From NCBI GenBank assembly GCA_946803585.1, contig CAMPEQ010000003.1:52370-116369 (forward strand): a stretch of DNA of 64,000 nt. The letters are read 5' to 3'. Below the pieces are notes generated by a model. That model made no database searches, was not told the DNA's origin, and was given only the letters and a program-made list of their open reading frames with translations. Numbering within the stretch: position 1 is the first letter of the stretch; each line of letters begins with the position of its first letter. The stretch is from an uncultured Actinomycetes bacterium (GTDB lineage Bacteria > Actinomycetota > Actinomycetes > S36-B12 > UBA10799). A program made the position numbers and the translations under genes. This document shows, in pieces, positions 36,782 through 45,113 of the stretch.

Positions 36782-37489
36782 ATGAAGCCTCTCCTCACCT
36801 TCGGCTTGGCCCTTGGGGTCAGCGGCGCGCTGCTTGGCACCGGCCAATCCGTGGCTTCTGCTGATGAGCTTGCCCCGGCAGCTGAGACGACCACCAGCGT
36901 CGAGTGCCTAACGACAATCCCAGATATCGGGCCATCGACGTGGGCGCAGCTGAAGCGCAAGTCGTCGCAGGCAATCATCGTTCGCGGCTACGGGAAGCGC
37001 TCTGACCAGAACACGACAGAGTTGTGGCAACGCACCGGTGGCTGCTGGTCGCAGGTTGACAGCTGGTGGGGACTCAACGGGTTCAAAGGGTGGCACCGGA
37101 CACCGTGGACGGGGAGCCTGCGCTCTCCAGCCGGCGTATTCAGCCTGACAAGCACCGGTGGGCGCAAACCCAATCCGGCTACATCGATGCCGTATCACCA
37201 TGGCCCCAAGTACTGGGAAAAGGGCGGATACAAGATCCACTACCCAAAGCAGATCTACAACTACGTCATCGCGATCAACTACAACCGCTACAACAAGAAG
37301 GTTCCCCGCAGCACTAAGCAACCGAGTTCGAGTACCGGCAGTGGGTACTGGTTCCACCAGCGTGGACTCGGGTCAACCCGTGGTTGTGTCTCGATGAAGA
37401 AGAAGCAGCTAGTCAAGACTTTGCAGTGGATGAAGCCTGAACAGAAACCGCAGGTGATCATGGGCCCCGAGAAGTGGCTCGCCCGCTAG
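36782..37489 (+). CDS. exported L,D-transpeptidase-like protein
   Basis: Secreted protein of 235 residues. The signal peptide ends near VASA (about residue 25). The YkuD-type catalytic motif is HQRGLGSTRGCVSM, with Cys202 and the upstream His; the TRGC replaces the usual SHGC. This variant belongs to the L,D-transpeptidase superfamily. The region before it (SPAGVFSLTSTGG) matches the usual PxGxF motif. The mature protein is basic and rich in Lys and Tyr. The ATG at 36782 gives a proper signal peptide; the frame open to 36725 would not. It follows gadB by 68 bases. Confidence 0.85.
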   Translation: MKPLLTFGLALGVSGALLGTGQSVASADELAPAAETTTSVECLTTIPDIGPSTWAQLKRKSSQAIIVRGYGKRSDQNTTELWQRTGGCWSQVDSWWGLNGFKGWHRTPWTGSLRSPAGVFSLTSTGGRKPNPATSMPYHHGPKYWEKGGYKIHYPKQIYNYVIAINYNRYNKKVPRSTKQPSSSTGSGYWFHQRGLGSTRGCVSMKKKQLVKTLQWMKPEQKPQVIMGPEKWLAR

Positions 37490-37671
37490 GGGCAACTAGC
37501 CGTTCCAACCCGCTTCCCCACACCTGTAGCTACTACCGCGTCTACGGCTCGCGATCGACTGCGCAAGCTAGCGAGGTCAGTGAGAAGTCGTCGTACCGCG
37601 ACCAAGACTCACCACCCTGACGTGCCCTCGGGCGCAGAAAGGTCGGGGACTCCCGCCAGAGAGGAAATACA

Positions 37672-37690
37672 TTAGGTTAGGCTGACCTAA
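37672..37690 (+). promoter_or_regulatory. DtxR/IdeR-type iron box before efeUOB
   Basis: TTAGGTTAGGCTGACCTAA is a near-perfect 19-bp palindrome matching the iron-box consensus of the DtxR/IdeR family (TTAGGTTAGSCTAACCTAA). It sits 27 bases before the efeU start and probably overlaps the promoter, so iron-loaded repressor would shut off efeUOB. The remainder of the 228-base gap from the preceding gene shows no other clear signal. Confidence 0.92.
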
Positions 37691-37717
37691 CTTATCCTCG
37701 ACTCTTGGCGGACACTG

Positions 37718-38587
37718 GTGCTAGCAAACTTCCTGATCGGGCTCCGCGAGGGCCTTGAGGCGGCACTAGTCGTCGGCATTTTGATCGCCTACGTCGTCAA
37801 GACCGACCAGCGCCAACTCATGCGGCCGATCTGGCTCGGAGTCGGCGCAGCCGTCGCATTGTCGCTCCTGCTCGGGGCCACCCTCACCTTCGGAACCAAA
37901 ACGCTGACGTTCGAGGCACAAGAGGCCATCGGCGGCGCGTTATCCATTGTGGCTGTCGGGTTCGTGACGTGGATGGTCTTCTGGATGGCCAAGAACGCAC
38001 GCGACCTGAAAGGACATCTGCAGAGCAGCGTCGACCGTGCCTCCTCGACTGGCGTCTGGGCGGTCGCCGCGATGGCCTTTATCGCGGTAGCCCGCGAAGG
38101 ATTGGAGACTGCCCTCTTCCTTTGGACGGCGATCCGTGCCACCGGCGGTGGGTTCATGCCACTGACGGGGGCCGCCCTCGGATTGGCGGTTGCCATCGTT
38201 CTCGGACGTTTGATCTACTCAGGCGCGCTGCGGCTCAATCTCTCGACATTCTTCCTATGGACCGGCGCTGCGCTGGTCGTGATTGCCGCCGGTGTCCTTG
38301 CTTATGGAGTTCACGACCTCCAAGAAGCCGGGATTCTGCCAGGGCTACACACCCTCGCGTTTGACGTCAGCCACATCATTCCCCCGACGTCTTGGTACGG
38401 GGTGATCCTCAAGGGGACTATCAACTTCTCACCGGCGACCACTGTCCTAGAGGCAGTCGTCTGGGTCTGCTACATCGTGCCCGTGATGTGGCTGTTCTTA
38501 CGCACCGCACGACCTAGTAAGCCGAAAACTACTCCAACTACCCCGTCCACCGACCAGCTAGCAACAGCTACAACCAACACGAAGTAA
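37718..38587 (+). CDS. efeU: ferrous iron permease EfeU (FTR1 family)
   Basis: Membrane permease of 289 residues with about seven helices. Two REGLE iron-binding motifs lie in helices 1 and 4 (residues 10-14 and 126-130), the FTR1/EfeU hallmark. The C-terminal tail is Thr-rich and cytoplasmic. It is the first gene of efeUOB, starting with GTG just after a DtxR-type operator. The gap to efeO is 13 bases. Confidence 0.94.
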   Translation: MLANFLIGLREGLEAALVVGILIAYVVKTDQRQLMRPIWLGVGAAVALSLLLGATLTFGTKTLTFEAQEAIGGALSIVAVGFVTWMVFWMAKNARDLKGHLQSSVDRASSTGVWAVAAMAFIAVAREGLETALFLWTAIRATGGGFMPLTGAALGLAVAIVLGRLIYSGALRLNLSTFFLWTGAALVVIAAGVLAYGVHDLQEAGILPGLHTLAFDVSHIIPPTSWYGVILKGTINFSPATTVLEAVVWVCYIVPVMWLFLRTARPSKPKTTPTTPSTDQLATATTNTK

Positions 38588-38600
38588 GGACTACTCACAC

Positions 38601-39761
38601 ATGAAGCGTTCCACCTTGGCCCTATCCGCTGCGACCTTCTCGACGCTCTTTCTCGTGGGTTGCACATCGAATGCAACCACCGCCGACGGCGAGGGCCCTA
38701 TCCCAGTCTCGAGTACGGCCGATACCTGTTCGGTCGCGACGAACGAGGCACCCTCGGGCACCGTCTCCTTTACCGTCACCAACGATGGGAATGACGTCAC
38801 CGAGTTCTACCTGCTAGGTGAGGATGGCCTGCGAATCGTCGGTGAGGTGGAGAACATCGGTCCGGGTCTGTCCCGCGATCTTGTCGTCCTTGCTGCACCT
38901 GGCCAGTACCAAACTGCTTGCAAACCCGGCATGGTTGGTGACGGAATCCGCGCGGACTTCACCGTGACCGATTCCGGCGCCGATCTCACACCGTCGGGTC
39001 CACTCGCTGAGCAGATCACCGCAGCGACCACCGCCTACACGGCATACGCGAAGGACCAAGCGGAACAACTCGTCACCGACACTGATGCCTTCGTAGCCGC
39101 ATACGTCGCTGGTGATGACGACCTTGCTCGAGAACTGTACGCAGAGACCCGGATGCACTGGGAGCGGATCGAGCCGATCGCGGAGTCCTTTGGCGATCTC
39201 GACCCGAAGCTGGATCTTCGCGAGGCAGACCTAGAGCCAGGCCAGGAATGGACCGGCTGGCACCGTATTGAGAAGGATCTCTGGCCACCGGCCAAGGGCT
39301 ACACCCCCTTGACTCAGAAGCAGCGCGAGGAGTACTCGGCCTTACTCGTAGCCGATACTGCTGAACTACTTGAGCGAGTTCGCGAGATCGTGATCACGGT
39401 CGACCAACTCGGCAATGGCGCCAAGGAACTCCTCGATGAGGTCGCTACCGGAAAGGTCACCGGCGAGGAAGAGATCTGGTCACATACGGACCTGTGGGAC
39501 TTCCAAGCGAACCTCGACGGCGCCAAGGTGATGTATGACCTCCTCCAACCGGTTGTGGTTCAGCAAGATCCCGAACTTGCAGCCGAACTTGACGCTCGCT
39601 TCGCTGAACTTCAAGCACTACTCGACCAGTACCGCACCGAAGACGGCTTCGTGTACTACGACCAACTCTCCAAAGAGCAGGTCAAAGAACTAGCCGTGGC
39701 CGTGGACGCACTTGGAGAACCGTTATCGCGACTCACCACCACCGTCGTGAGCGTTTCATGA
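38601..39761 (+). CDS. efeO: EfeO, cupredoxin-imelysin lipoprotein
   Basis: Exported component of the ferrous uptake system (386 residues). The signal peptide ends in lipobox LVGC with Cys21. An N-terminal cupredoxin-like domain (about residues 40-130) precedes an imelysin/M75 domain with the HxxE metal motif (HRIEKDLW, about residue 220). Together these match full-length EfeO rather than the short M75-only form. The product is thought to deliver ferrous iron to EfeU with help from the EfeB peroxidase. Its stop overlaps the efeB ATG (ATGA). Confidence 0.94.
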   Translation: MKRSTLALSAATFSTLFLVGCTSNATTADGEGPIPVSSTADTCSVATNEAPSGTVSFTVTNDGNDVTEFYLLGEDGLRIVGEVENIGPGLSRDLVVLAAPGQYQTACKPGMVGDGIRADFTVTDSGADLTPSGPLAEQITAATTAYTAYAKDQAEQLVTDTDAFVAAYVAGDDDLARELYAETRMHWERIEPIAESFGDLDPKLDLREADLEPGQEWTGWHRIEKDLWPPAKGYTPLTQKQREEYSALLVADTAELLERVREIVITVDQLGNGAKELLDEVATGKVTGEEEIWSHTDLWDFQANLDGAKVMYDLLQPVVVQQDPELAAELDARFAELQALLDQYRTEDGFVYYDQLSKEQVKELAVAVDALGEPLSRLTTTVVSVS

Positions 39762-41068
39762 CCGAGGACGTTCGCGTGACAGCCGAGAACTCGTCTTCTC
39801 GGCTGTCACGTCGTGGCTTCCTCGCTGTTGCCGGAGCTGGCGGAGCCCTGGCAGCCACTGGCGCAGTCGCGGTCGCTGCCAGGGCCAATAACGCCTCCGC
39901 AGAAGCATCCCCAGCGGAGCAGGCCTACCCGTTCTACGGTGCACACCAAGCCGGAATCACCACGCCGGCACAGGACCACCTGCACTTTGCTGCCTTCGAT
40001 CTGACGACAGATAGCCGCGCCCGATTGATCTCATTGCTGCAGGCCTGGACGATTGCCGCGGCGCAGATGACTCAGGGGCAAGAGGCTGGCCAGGCCGGCG
40101 CGTTCGGCGGAGCATATGACGCTCCCCCTGATGACACCGGTGAGGCCGCCGGGCTACCCCCGTCGGGTCTGACCATCACCATCGGGTTCGGCTCATCACT
40201 CTTCACGACTGCCGATGGTCAGGACCGCTTTGGGCTGGCCAGCCAACGACCCGGCGCCTTGGTAGACATTCCCCACTTCCCGGCCGACGATCTAGATCCC
40301 GCTCGAAGTGGCGGTGACCTCTGCGTACAAGCGTGTGCGCATGATCCCCAGGTCGCCGTTCACGCTATCCGCAACCTGTCCCGGATCGCATTCGGGACAG
40401 CTGCGATCCGCTGGTCACAGCTCGGATTCGGACGAACTTCCTCAACGAGTGCAAGCCAACAAACACCTCGCAATATGTTCGGGTTCAAAGACGGAACGGC
40501 CAATGTCAAAGCTGAGGACACCGACGTCGACTCGCAGGTTTGGGTGGATCCAGCCGAAGGCCCCGCCTGGATGACTGGCGGCTCCTACCTCGTCGCGCGG
40601 CGGATTCAGATGACGATTGAGACGTGGGATCGGACCTCCCTGCGGGAACAAGAAGCGATCATCGGCCGCGACAAGCGTGCGGGCGCACCGCTATCCGGTG
40701 GAACAGAGTTCGACGAGCCCGACTTCAATGCCAAGGGGCGCGGGAATGAACCGCTCGTTGCTGAGACATCCCACGTGCGGCTGGCACACCCTTCGAGTCA
40801 TCAGGGTGTCAAAATGCTGCGCCGCGGCTACAACTTCACCGACGGCAACGATTCACTCGGTCGCCTCGACGCGGGCCTGTTCTTCTTGGCTTACCAGCAG
40901 GATCCGCGGACCAGCTTCATTCCTGTTCAGACGGCGTTGGCTCGCTCCGATGCGCTCAACGAGTACATCAAGCACGTCGGCTCAGCACTCTTCGCGGTTC
41001 CCCCGGGAGCGGCCGACAATCGCGACTTCATTGGTGCCGCCCTGTTCGACCTAGGCACTGCCCAGTAA
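39758..41068 (+). CDS. efeB: deferrochelatase/peroxidase EfeB (DyP-type)
   Basis: Tat-exported haem peroxidase of 436 residues. The twin-arginine motif SRRGF is at residues 17-21, followed by a hydrophobic Ala/Gly segment. The DyP signature GFKDGTAN with its catalytic Asp lies near residue 245, and the haem ligand His is in RLAHPSSHQG. EfeB oxidises Fe(II) or helps strip iron from haem in the EfeUOB system. The start overlaps efeO by 4 bases. Confidence 0.94.
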   Translation: MTEDVRVTAENSSSRLSRRGFLAVAGAGGALAATGAVAVAARANNASAEASPAEQAYPFYGAHQAGITTPAQDHLHFAAFDLTTDSRARLISLLQAWTIAAAQMTQGQEAGQAGAFGGAYDAPPDDTGEAAGLPPSGLTITIGFGSSLFTTADGQDRFGLASQRPGALVDIPHFPADDLDPARSGGDLCVQACAHDPQVAVHAIRNLSRIAFGTAAIRWSQLGFGRTSSTSASQQTPRNMFGFKDGTANVKAEDTDVDSQVWVDPAEGPAWMTGGSYLVARRIQMTIETWDRTSLREQEAIIGRDKRAGAPLSGGTEFDEPDFNAKGRGNEPLVAETSHVRLAHPSSHQGVKMLRRGYNFTDGNDSLGRLDAGLFFLAYQQDPRTSFIPVQTALARSDALNEYIKHVGSALFAVPPGAADNRDFIGAALFDLGTAQ

Positions 41069-41301
41069 GCCTGGCAAGCCCTGGCAACTCCGTTGGCTGT
41101 CAGATCGGTGGATCTTTGTCGGGAAACGACCAGGATTCACCAACTAGATGGATTTCCTACGGTTCTCCCTCGTTGGTGGGGCCGTTTTGCGGGAATTTGT
41201 GGAATCGAGGGAACCTGGGGAGCTCGTCGCCCGTCTCGACCTACCAGAGCTCGGCCTAATCGCCAGAGGGATCGCACGACCAAACTTCCGAGAGGGTACT
41301 C

Positions 41302-41805
41302 ATGAACTCCCACAAAGTCTCCGCCCGCGCAGCGCTATCGGCTGCGGCCCTTGTCGGCGTCCTGGGACTCGCTGCCTGTTCCTCGACCACAAGTGCCGAC
41401 GAGGCGAGTTCATCGCCAACCCAAGCGCCCGCGAGCAGCGCTCCGGCGACTCCCACTGGATCTGCCCAACCCACGACCCAAACCGCCGCCGTTGAGGGAA
41501 GCTACATCTCGTTGAACGAGTACGAGAACAACAAGGCGAAGTACTCCGATAGTGACGTGGTCCTCTTCTTCAACGCCTCGTGGTGCCCCACCTGCCAAGA
41601 GGCAAACAAGAACCTGAGTGCAAGTAAGGGCGAGTTCCCCAATGGACTGACCGTCGTCGACGTCGACTACGACGACAACACAGATCTACGCAAGGAGTAC
41701 GGCGTCACCACCCAACACACGTTCGTCCTCATCGAGCCCGACGGCACCGAGGTAAAGAAGTGGACCGGTTCGGACACCGTCGACCAGATCGAGGCGAAGG
41801 TCTAG
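41302..41805 (+). CDS. thioredoxin-fold lipoprotein
   Basis: Exported thioredoxin-like protein of 167 residues with lipobox LAAC (Cys26), a Ser/Ala/Thr/Pro linker of about 40 residues, and the redox motif WCPTC in a thioredoxin fold (residues about 65-167). The WCPTC active site suits an extracytoplasmic thiol reductase or oxidase. CcdA follows 7 bases after the stop, so electrons probably reach this protein through CcdA. The start is chosen because it gives a complete lipoprotein signal. It lies 233 bases after efeB; that gap has a CACCAAC/GTTGGTG repeat at 41138-41178 and nothing else clear. Confidence 0.9.
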   Translation: MNSHKVSARAALSAAALVGVLGLAACSSTTSADEASSSPTQAPASSAPATPTGSAQPTTQTAAVEGSYISLNEYENNKAKYSDSDVVLFFNASWCPTCQEANKNLSASKGEFPNGLTVVDVDYDDNTDLRKEYGVTTQHTFVLIEPDGTEVKKWTGSDTVDQIEAKV

Positions 41806-41812
41806 CCAGCCA

Positions 41813-42583
41813 ATGCTGGTTCTCTTCGGAGCCTTTCTAGCGGGAGTTCTCACCACCCTCGCGCCGTGCGTCTTGCCGATGCTGCCTGTCATCGTGGGCG
41901 GATCGGTCGTCGGCACGGGAACCGACGGCAACGAGATCGACGCCAAGACCGCCGGGCAGCTCGCTCGGCGGCGGGCTTACATCATCACGGCGTCGCTCGG
42001 TATTTCGATTGCGACTTTCACGCTAATCCTCAAGGCCACGACCGCGCTGATCGATATCCCACCAGAAGTCTGGTCGATCATCGCTGGGGTCATCTTGATT
42101 GGCCTCGGACTGATCGGGCTCTTCCCCGGGGTCTGGGACCGGATTTCTGCGATGCTCTCGCTTCAATCGCGAAGCTCGGGTCAGCTTGCGAAGGCTCGCC
42201 AGCGGGAAGGTGTCACCGGGCAAATCCTTACAGGAGCGGCACTCGGTCCGGTGTTCTCGAGTTGCAGTCCGCTCTACGGGTACGTCATCGTCACTGTGCT
42301 ACCAGCTGACTTCTGGTACGGAATGACGCTACTTGCGGCGTACGTTGTTGGACTCTGCGCGACACTGCTGGCGATCTCACTGGCAGGTCAGCGCCTCCTG
42401 CGAAATGTTCGATGGATTGCCGATCCGCACGGCTGGTTCCGTCGGGTACTTGGGGGCGTGTTCGTTCTGGTCGGCATCATCATCATCACCGGATTCGATA
42501 AGACGATGCAGACCTGGATTCTGGAGAACTCCCCGATTACGCCGTGGGCGCTGGACTCGGGATTCATCCCAGAAGATGGTTAG
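41813..42583 (+). CDS. CcdA/DsbD-type transmembrane thiol reductase
   Basis: Integral membrane protein of 256 residues with six predicted helices. The first helix carries LAPCVLPMLPVIVGG with Cys19, and the second conserved Cys is in FSSCSPLYGYV, the two redox cysteines of the CcdA family. It moves electrons from cytoplasmic thioredoxin to extracytoplasmic thioredoxin-like proteins. The preceding lipoprotein is the likely acceptor. The pair may serve cytochrome maturation or peroxide defence; no cytochrome biogenesis genes are adjacent. Confidence 0.9.
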   Translation: MLVLFGAFLAGVLTTLAPCVLPMLPVIVGGSVVGTGTDGNEIDAKTAGQLARRRAYIITASLGISIATFTLILKATTALIDIPPEVWSIIAGVILIGLGLIGLFPGVWDRISAMLSLQSRSSGQLAKARQREGVTGQILTGAALGPVFSSCSPLYGYVIVTVLPADFWYGMTLLAAYVVGLCATLLAISLAGQRLLRNVRWIADPHGWFRRVLGGVFVLVGIIIITGFDKTMQTWILENSPITPWALDSGFIPEDG

Positions 42584-42699
42584 CTCTCGGATCCGTGGGC
42601 ATCACTGCTGTGTACCACGCTTTTCCTAGGGGGCAATAGCCATGAAGTTCATCCAGCAACTCGCCGAGATCACTGTCGCATGTAATTCGATCCAGCGCT

Positions 42700-43824
42700 C
42701 TACAGGCCTAGCTTCGCCGCCACGTCATTGGGCAGCGACAGAACCGCAAGTTTTCGCCACACTTCGAGGTTCTGCTTGCTAAGTCGGCCTGTCGTATAGG
42801 GCAGGTCAAACTCGTCGCAGACCGCTCGGACCCGCGGAGCAATCTCGGAGTACCGGTTACTCGGTAGGTCAGGGAACAAGTGATGTTCGATCTGGTGGCT
42901 AAGGTTCCCGGTCATCGTGTGGAACAGTTTGCTGCCCTCGATATTGGCTGACCCCATCATCTGACGGATGTACCAATCGCCCTTACTTTCGCCCTCGACC
43001 TGCTCCTCAGTGAAGTATTGCACCTCGTCGGGGAAGTGTCCGCAAAAGATCACCGTGTGCGTCCACATGTTCCGTACCACGTTCGCTGTGAAGTTAGCCG
43101 CGAACGTCGTCGGTGCGCTGATACCGGACAACAGGGGAAACGCGATGTAGTCCTTGAATGCCTGCGGCTTGATCTTGTGCCAGGCCTTCGCGATTGCCTT
43201 CTTCCGGCTATCGAGACCATCATGAGAAATCGACTCAGAGTTGACTGCCGAGTCATACATCGAGATGCCGTACTCAAAGAACGTCATAAGTAGCAAGTTC
43301 GTGGCTACCTGGAAGAGGTGCTCTGGCTTCCACTCTTGATCTGGTGTCACTCGAAGGCGGCCGTAGCCCACGTCCTCATCCTTGCCAATGACATTCGTCC
43401 AGGTGTGATGCATGGAGTTGTGCGTCATCTTCCAGTCTTGGGCGGTCGCGACGTTATCCCACTCCCAGGTGGTCGAGTGGATCTCCGGATCACGCATCCA
43501 GTCCCACTGCCCATGCATGATGTTGTGGCCGAGCTCCATATTCTCAATGATCTTCGCCAGAGATAGGAGGGTGGTTCCCGTCAGCCAGGCGGGCGGAAGA
43601 ATCGAGGCCAACAAGGTGAATCGGCCAGAAATCTCCAGGTAGCGGTGGATACGGATCAGGCGGCGGATATAGGCGGCATCAGCCTCACCGCGATCAGCAA
43701 GGATCTCGTCGCGAATTGCATCGAGGCGGTCGGCGATCTCGTTGACATCCGCCTCGGTTAGATGGGCCAACACGGGGCTCATCGGTTCCTCGGTTACTTC
43801 CGGGACTATGTGTAGTGCGCTCAC
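42700..43824 (-). CDS. DesA3-like membrane fatty acid desaturase
   Basis: Acyl desaturase of 374 residues with the three histidine boxes of the membrane di-iron family: HNIMH (residues 100-104), HNSMHH (135-140) and HQIEHH (310-315). Several hydrophobic segments separate them. In mycobacteria the similar DesA3 desaturates stearoyl-CoA at position 9, using a dedicated oxidoreductase. The upstream neighbour here is exactly such a reductase. The regioselectivity is inferred. Confidence 0.92.
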   Translation of the reverse strand: MSALHIVPEVTEEPMSPVLAHLTEADVNEIADRLDAIRDEILADRGEADAAYIRRLIRIHRYLEISGRFTLLASILPPAWLTGTTLLSLAKIIENMELGHNIMHGQWDWMRDPEIHSTTWEWDNVATAQDWKMTHNSMHHTWTNVIGKDEDVGYGRLRVTPDQEWKPEHLFQVATNLLLMTFFEYGISMYDSAVNSESISHDGLDSRKKAIAKAWHKIKPQAFKDYIAFPLLSGISAPTTFAANFTANVVRNMWTHTVIFCGHFPDEVQYFTEEQVEGESKGDWYIRQMMGSANIEGSKLFHTMTGNLSHQIEHHLFPDLPSNRYSEIAPRVRAVCDEFDLPYTTGRLSKQNLEVWRKLAVLSLPNDVAAKLGL

Positions 43825-43900
43825 TGGCTACTCCAGAGTTGGGGTGGCTATCGGGCTAAGGGCTTAGGTTGTCTTTTCGTCTACTGATCGGGGATGACGC

Positions 43901-44956
43901 CTAAACGTCGATCTCGATATCGCAGGCTGCGGCGTTTACGCAGGTCTGGATGATGTCGCCAGGCTCGCCGTGGACCTCGCCGGTGCGCATATCGCGAACT
44001 TGTCCGGACTTCAGCGGGACCACACAGGTATGACAAATACCCATCCGGCACCCGTTCGGCATCAGGATTCCGGCGGCTTCGCCAGCGTCGAGCAATGTGG
44101 TGCTGCCGTCGACCGCAGTCGACTTCCCGGCTCGCGAGAACCTCACCTCGCCGCCGGCTCCATCCACGTGGGCCAGCGGCGTCACGAATCGTTCGACAAA
44201 GAGCTGTTCGGTGAGCCCGGCCGCTGCCCAAAGATCAACGGCTTGATCCAAAATGGCCGAGGGTCCGCTTACATACGTCTGAGCATCGCGCCAGTTAGGT
44301 GCGAGCTGGTCGAGGCGCGCCACATCGAAGCGACCTCTAGCCGCCGACTCCCAGAGCACCAAATCCAGCCAGGGCTCGTTGTCGGCTAGCGCCGCTAGCT
44401 CCTCACCAAAGATGACCTCATCCTCTGTCCGAGCTCCCACGATCAACAGCACCGGGGCCGGCGACCCACCGCGGGCTGCCAGAGTGCGAATCATCGACAT
44501 GATGGGGGTGATGCCACTGCCGAAGGCTAGGAAAATCAGCTCGGTGGGCTCCTGGGAGAGTACGAACTCCCCCGCCGCAGGTTCCAGAAAGACCAGGTCA
44601 CCGGCACGGGCGTTCCTCACCAAATGCCCAGACATCAGGCCGTTTGAGGTCTCTTTGACCGTGATACTTAGGACGCGCCGACTCGTGCTTCCTTGCGGCG
44701 TTGTGATCGAGTACGACCGCCAGTGCCGAACCCCGGCGATATCGACACCAAGGCGAAGATACTGGCCTGCGGTGTGAGAGGGAAAGGACTTCGGGACCTC
44801 GAACTCGACCGAACAACTGCCAACAGTCTCCGGTTGAATCGACCGAATCCGGGCTCGGAATCCGCTACCGGCCAGGACTGGATCAACAAGTGTCAGGTAG
44901 TCGTGCGGAAGAAGCGGCGTCGTTAGCTGGGCCGCGAGGCGGGCAAGCTGGTTCAT
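43901..44956 (-). CDS. FAD/2Fe-2S reductase for the desaturase
   Basis: Electron-transfer protein of 351 residues. The FAD domain has RSYSIT, and the NAD(P) domain has GSGITPIMSMI. A C-terminal plant-type 2Fe-2S domain has CRMGICHTC plus a distant Cys in IQTCVNAAAC. This layout matches the mycobacterial Rv3230c-type partner of DesA3. It is 76 bases upstream of the desaturase on the same strand, so the two probably form an operon. Confidence 0.93.
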   Translation of the reverse strand: MNQLARLAAQLTTPLLPHDYLTLVDPVLAGSGFRARIRSIQPETVGSCSVEFEVPKSFPSHTAGQYLRLGVDIAGVRHWRSYSITTPQGSTSRRVLSITVKETSNGLMSGHLVRNARAGDLVFLEPAAGEFVLSQEPTELIFLAFGSGITPIMSMIRTLAARGGSPAPVLLIVGARTEDEVIFGEELAALADNEPWLDLVLWESAARGRFDVARLDQLAPNWRDAQTYVSGPSAILDQAVDLWAAAGLTEQLFVERFVTPLAHVDGAGGEVRFSRAGKSTAVDGSTTLLDAGEAAGILMPNGCRMGICHTCVVPLKSGQVRDMRTGEVHGEPGDIIQTCVNAAACDIEIDV

Positions 44957-45033
44957 ACGGCGAGGACCCCCGAGCAGTACGCCGTCGCTGATCGATCGAG
45001 TATCGGAACCCTTGCGGCCCGCGATCTCTCAAC

Positions 45034-45062
45034 CTACGGTGTCGTAACTTACTTAACCGTAG
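45034..45062 (-). promoter_or_regulatory. inverted repeat in the desaturase operon promoter
   Basis: CTACGGT (45034-45040) and ACCGTAG (45056-45062) form an inverted repeat with a 15-base centre. It lies about 80 bases before the reductase start. The spacing and symmetry fit a dimeric repressor such as a TetR-type lipid regulator, which controls several actinobacterial desaturase operons. The regulator is not in the window. Confidence 0.5.
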
Positions 45063-45113
45063 CATTGAATTCCGAAATGCGTAACCCATTCTTCGACCGG
45101 TGTTGTCTAGCCC

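Noticed and set aside
41148..41495. 115-residue frame upstream of and overlapping the thioredoxin lipoprotein gene
   Set aside because: Its second half is the wrong frame of the lipoprotein gene and it has no recognisable domain or ribosome site.
42642..42782. 46-codon frame MKFIQQLAEITV after ccdA with AGGGGG before its ATG
   Set aside because: It runs antisense into the 3' end of the desaturase gene and the second half reads as a random frame. A good ribosome site alone is not enough.
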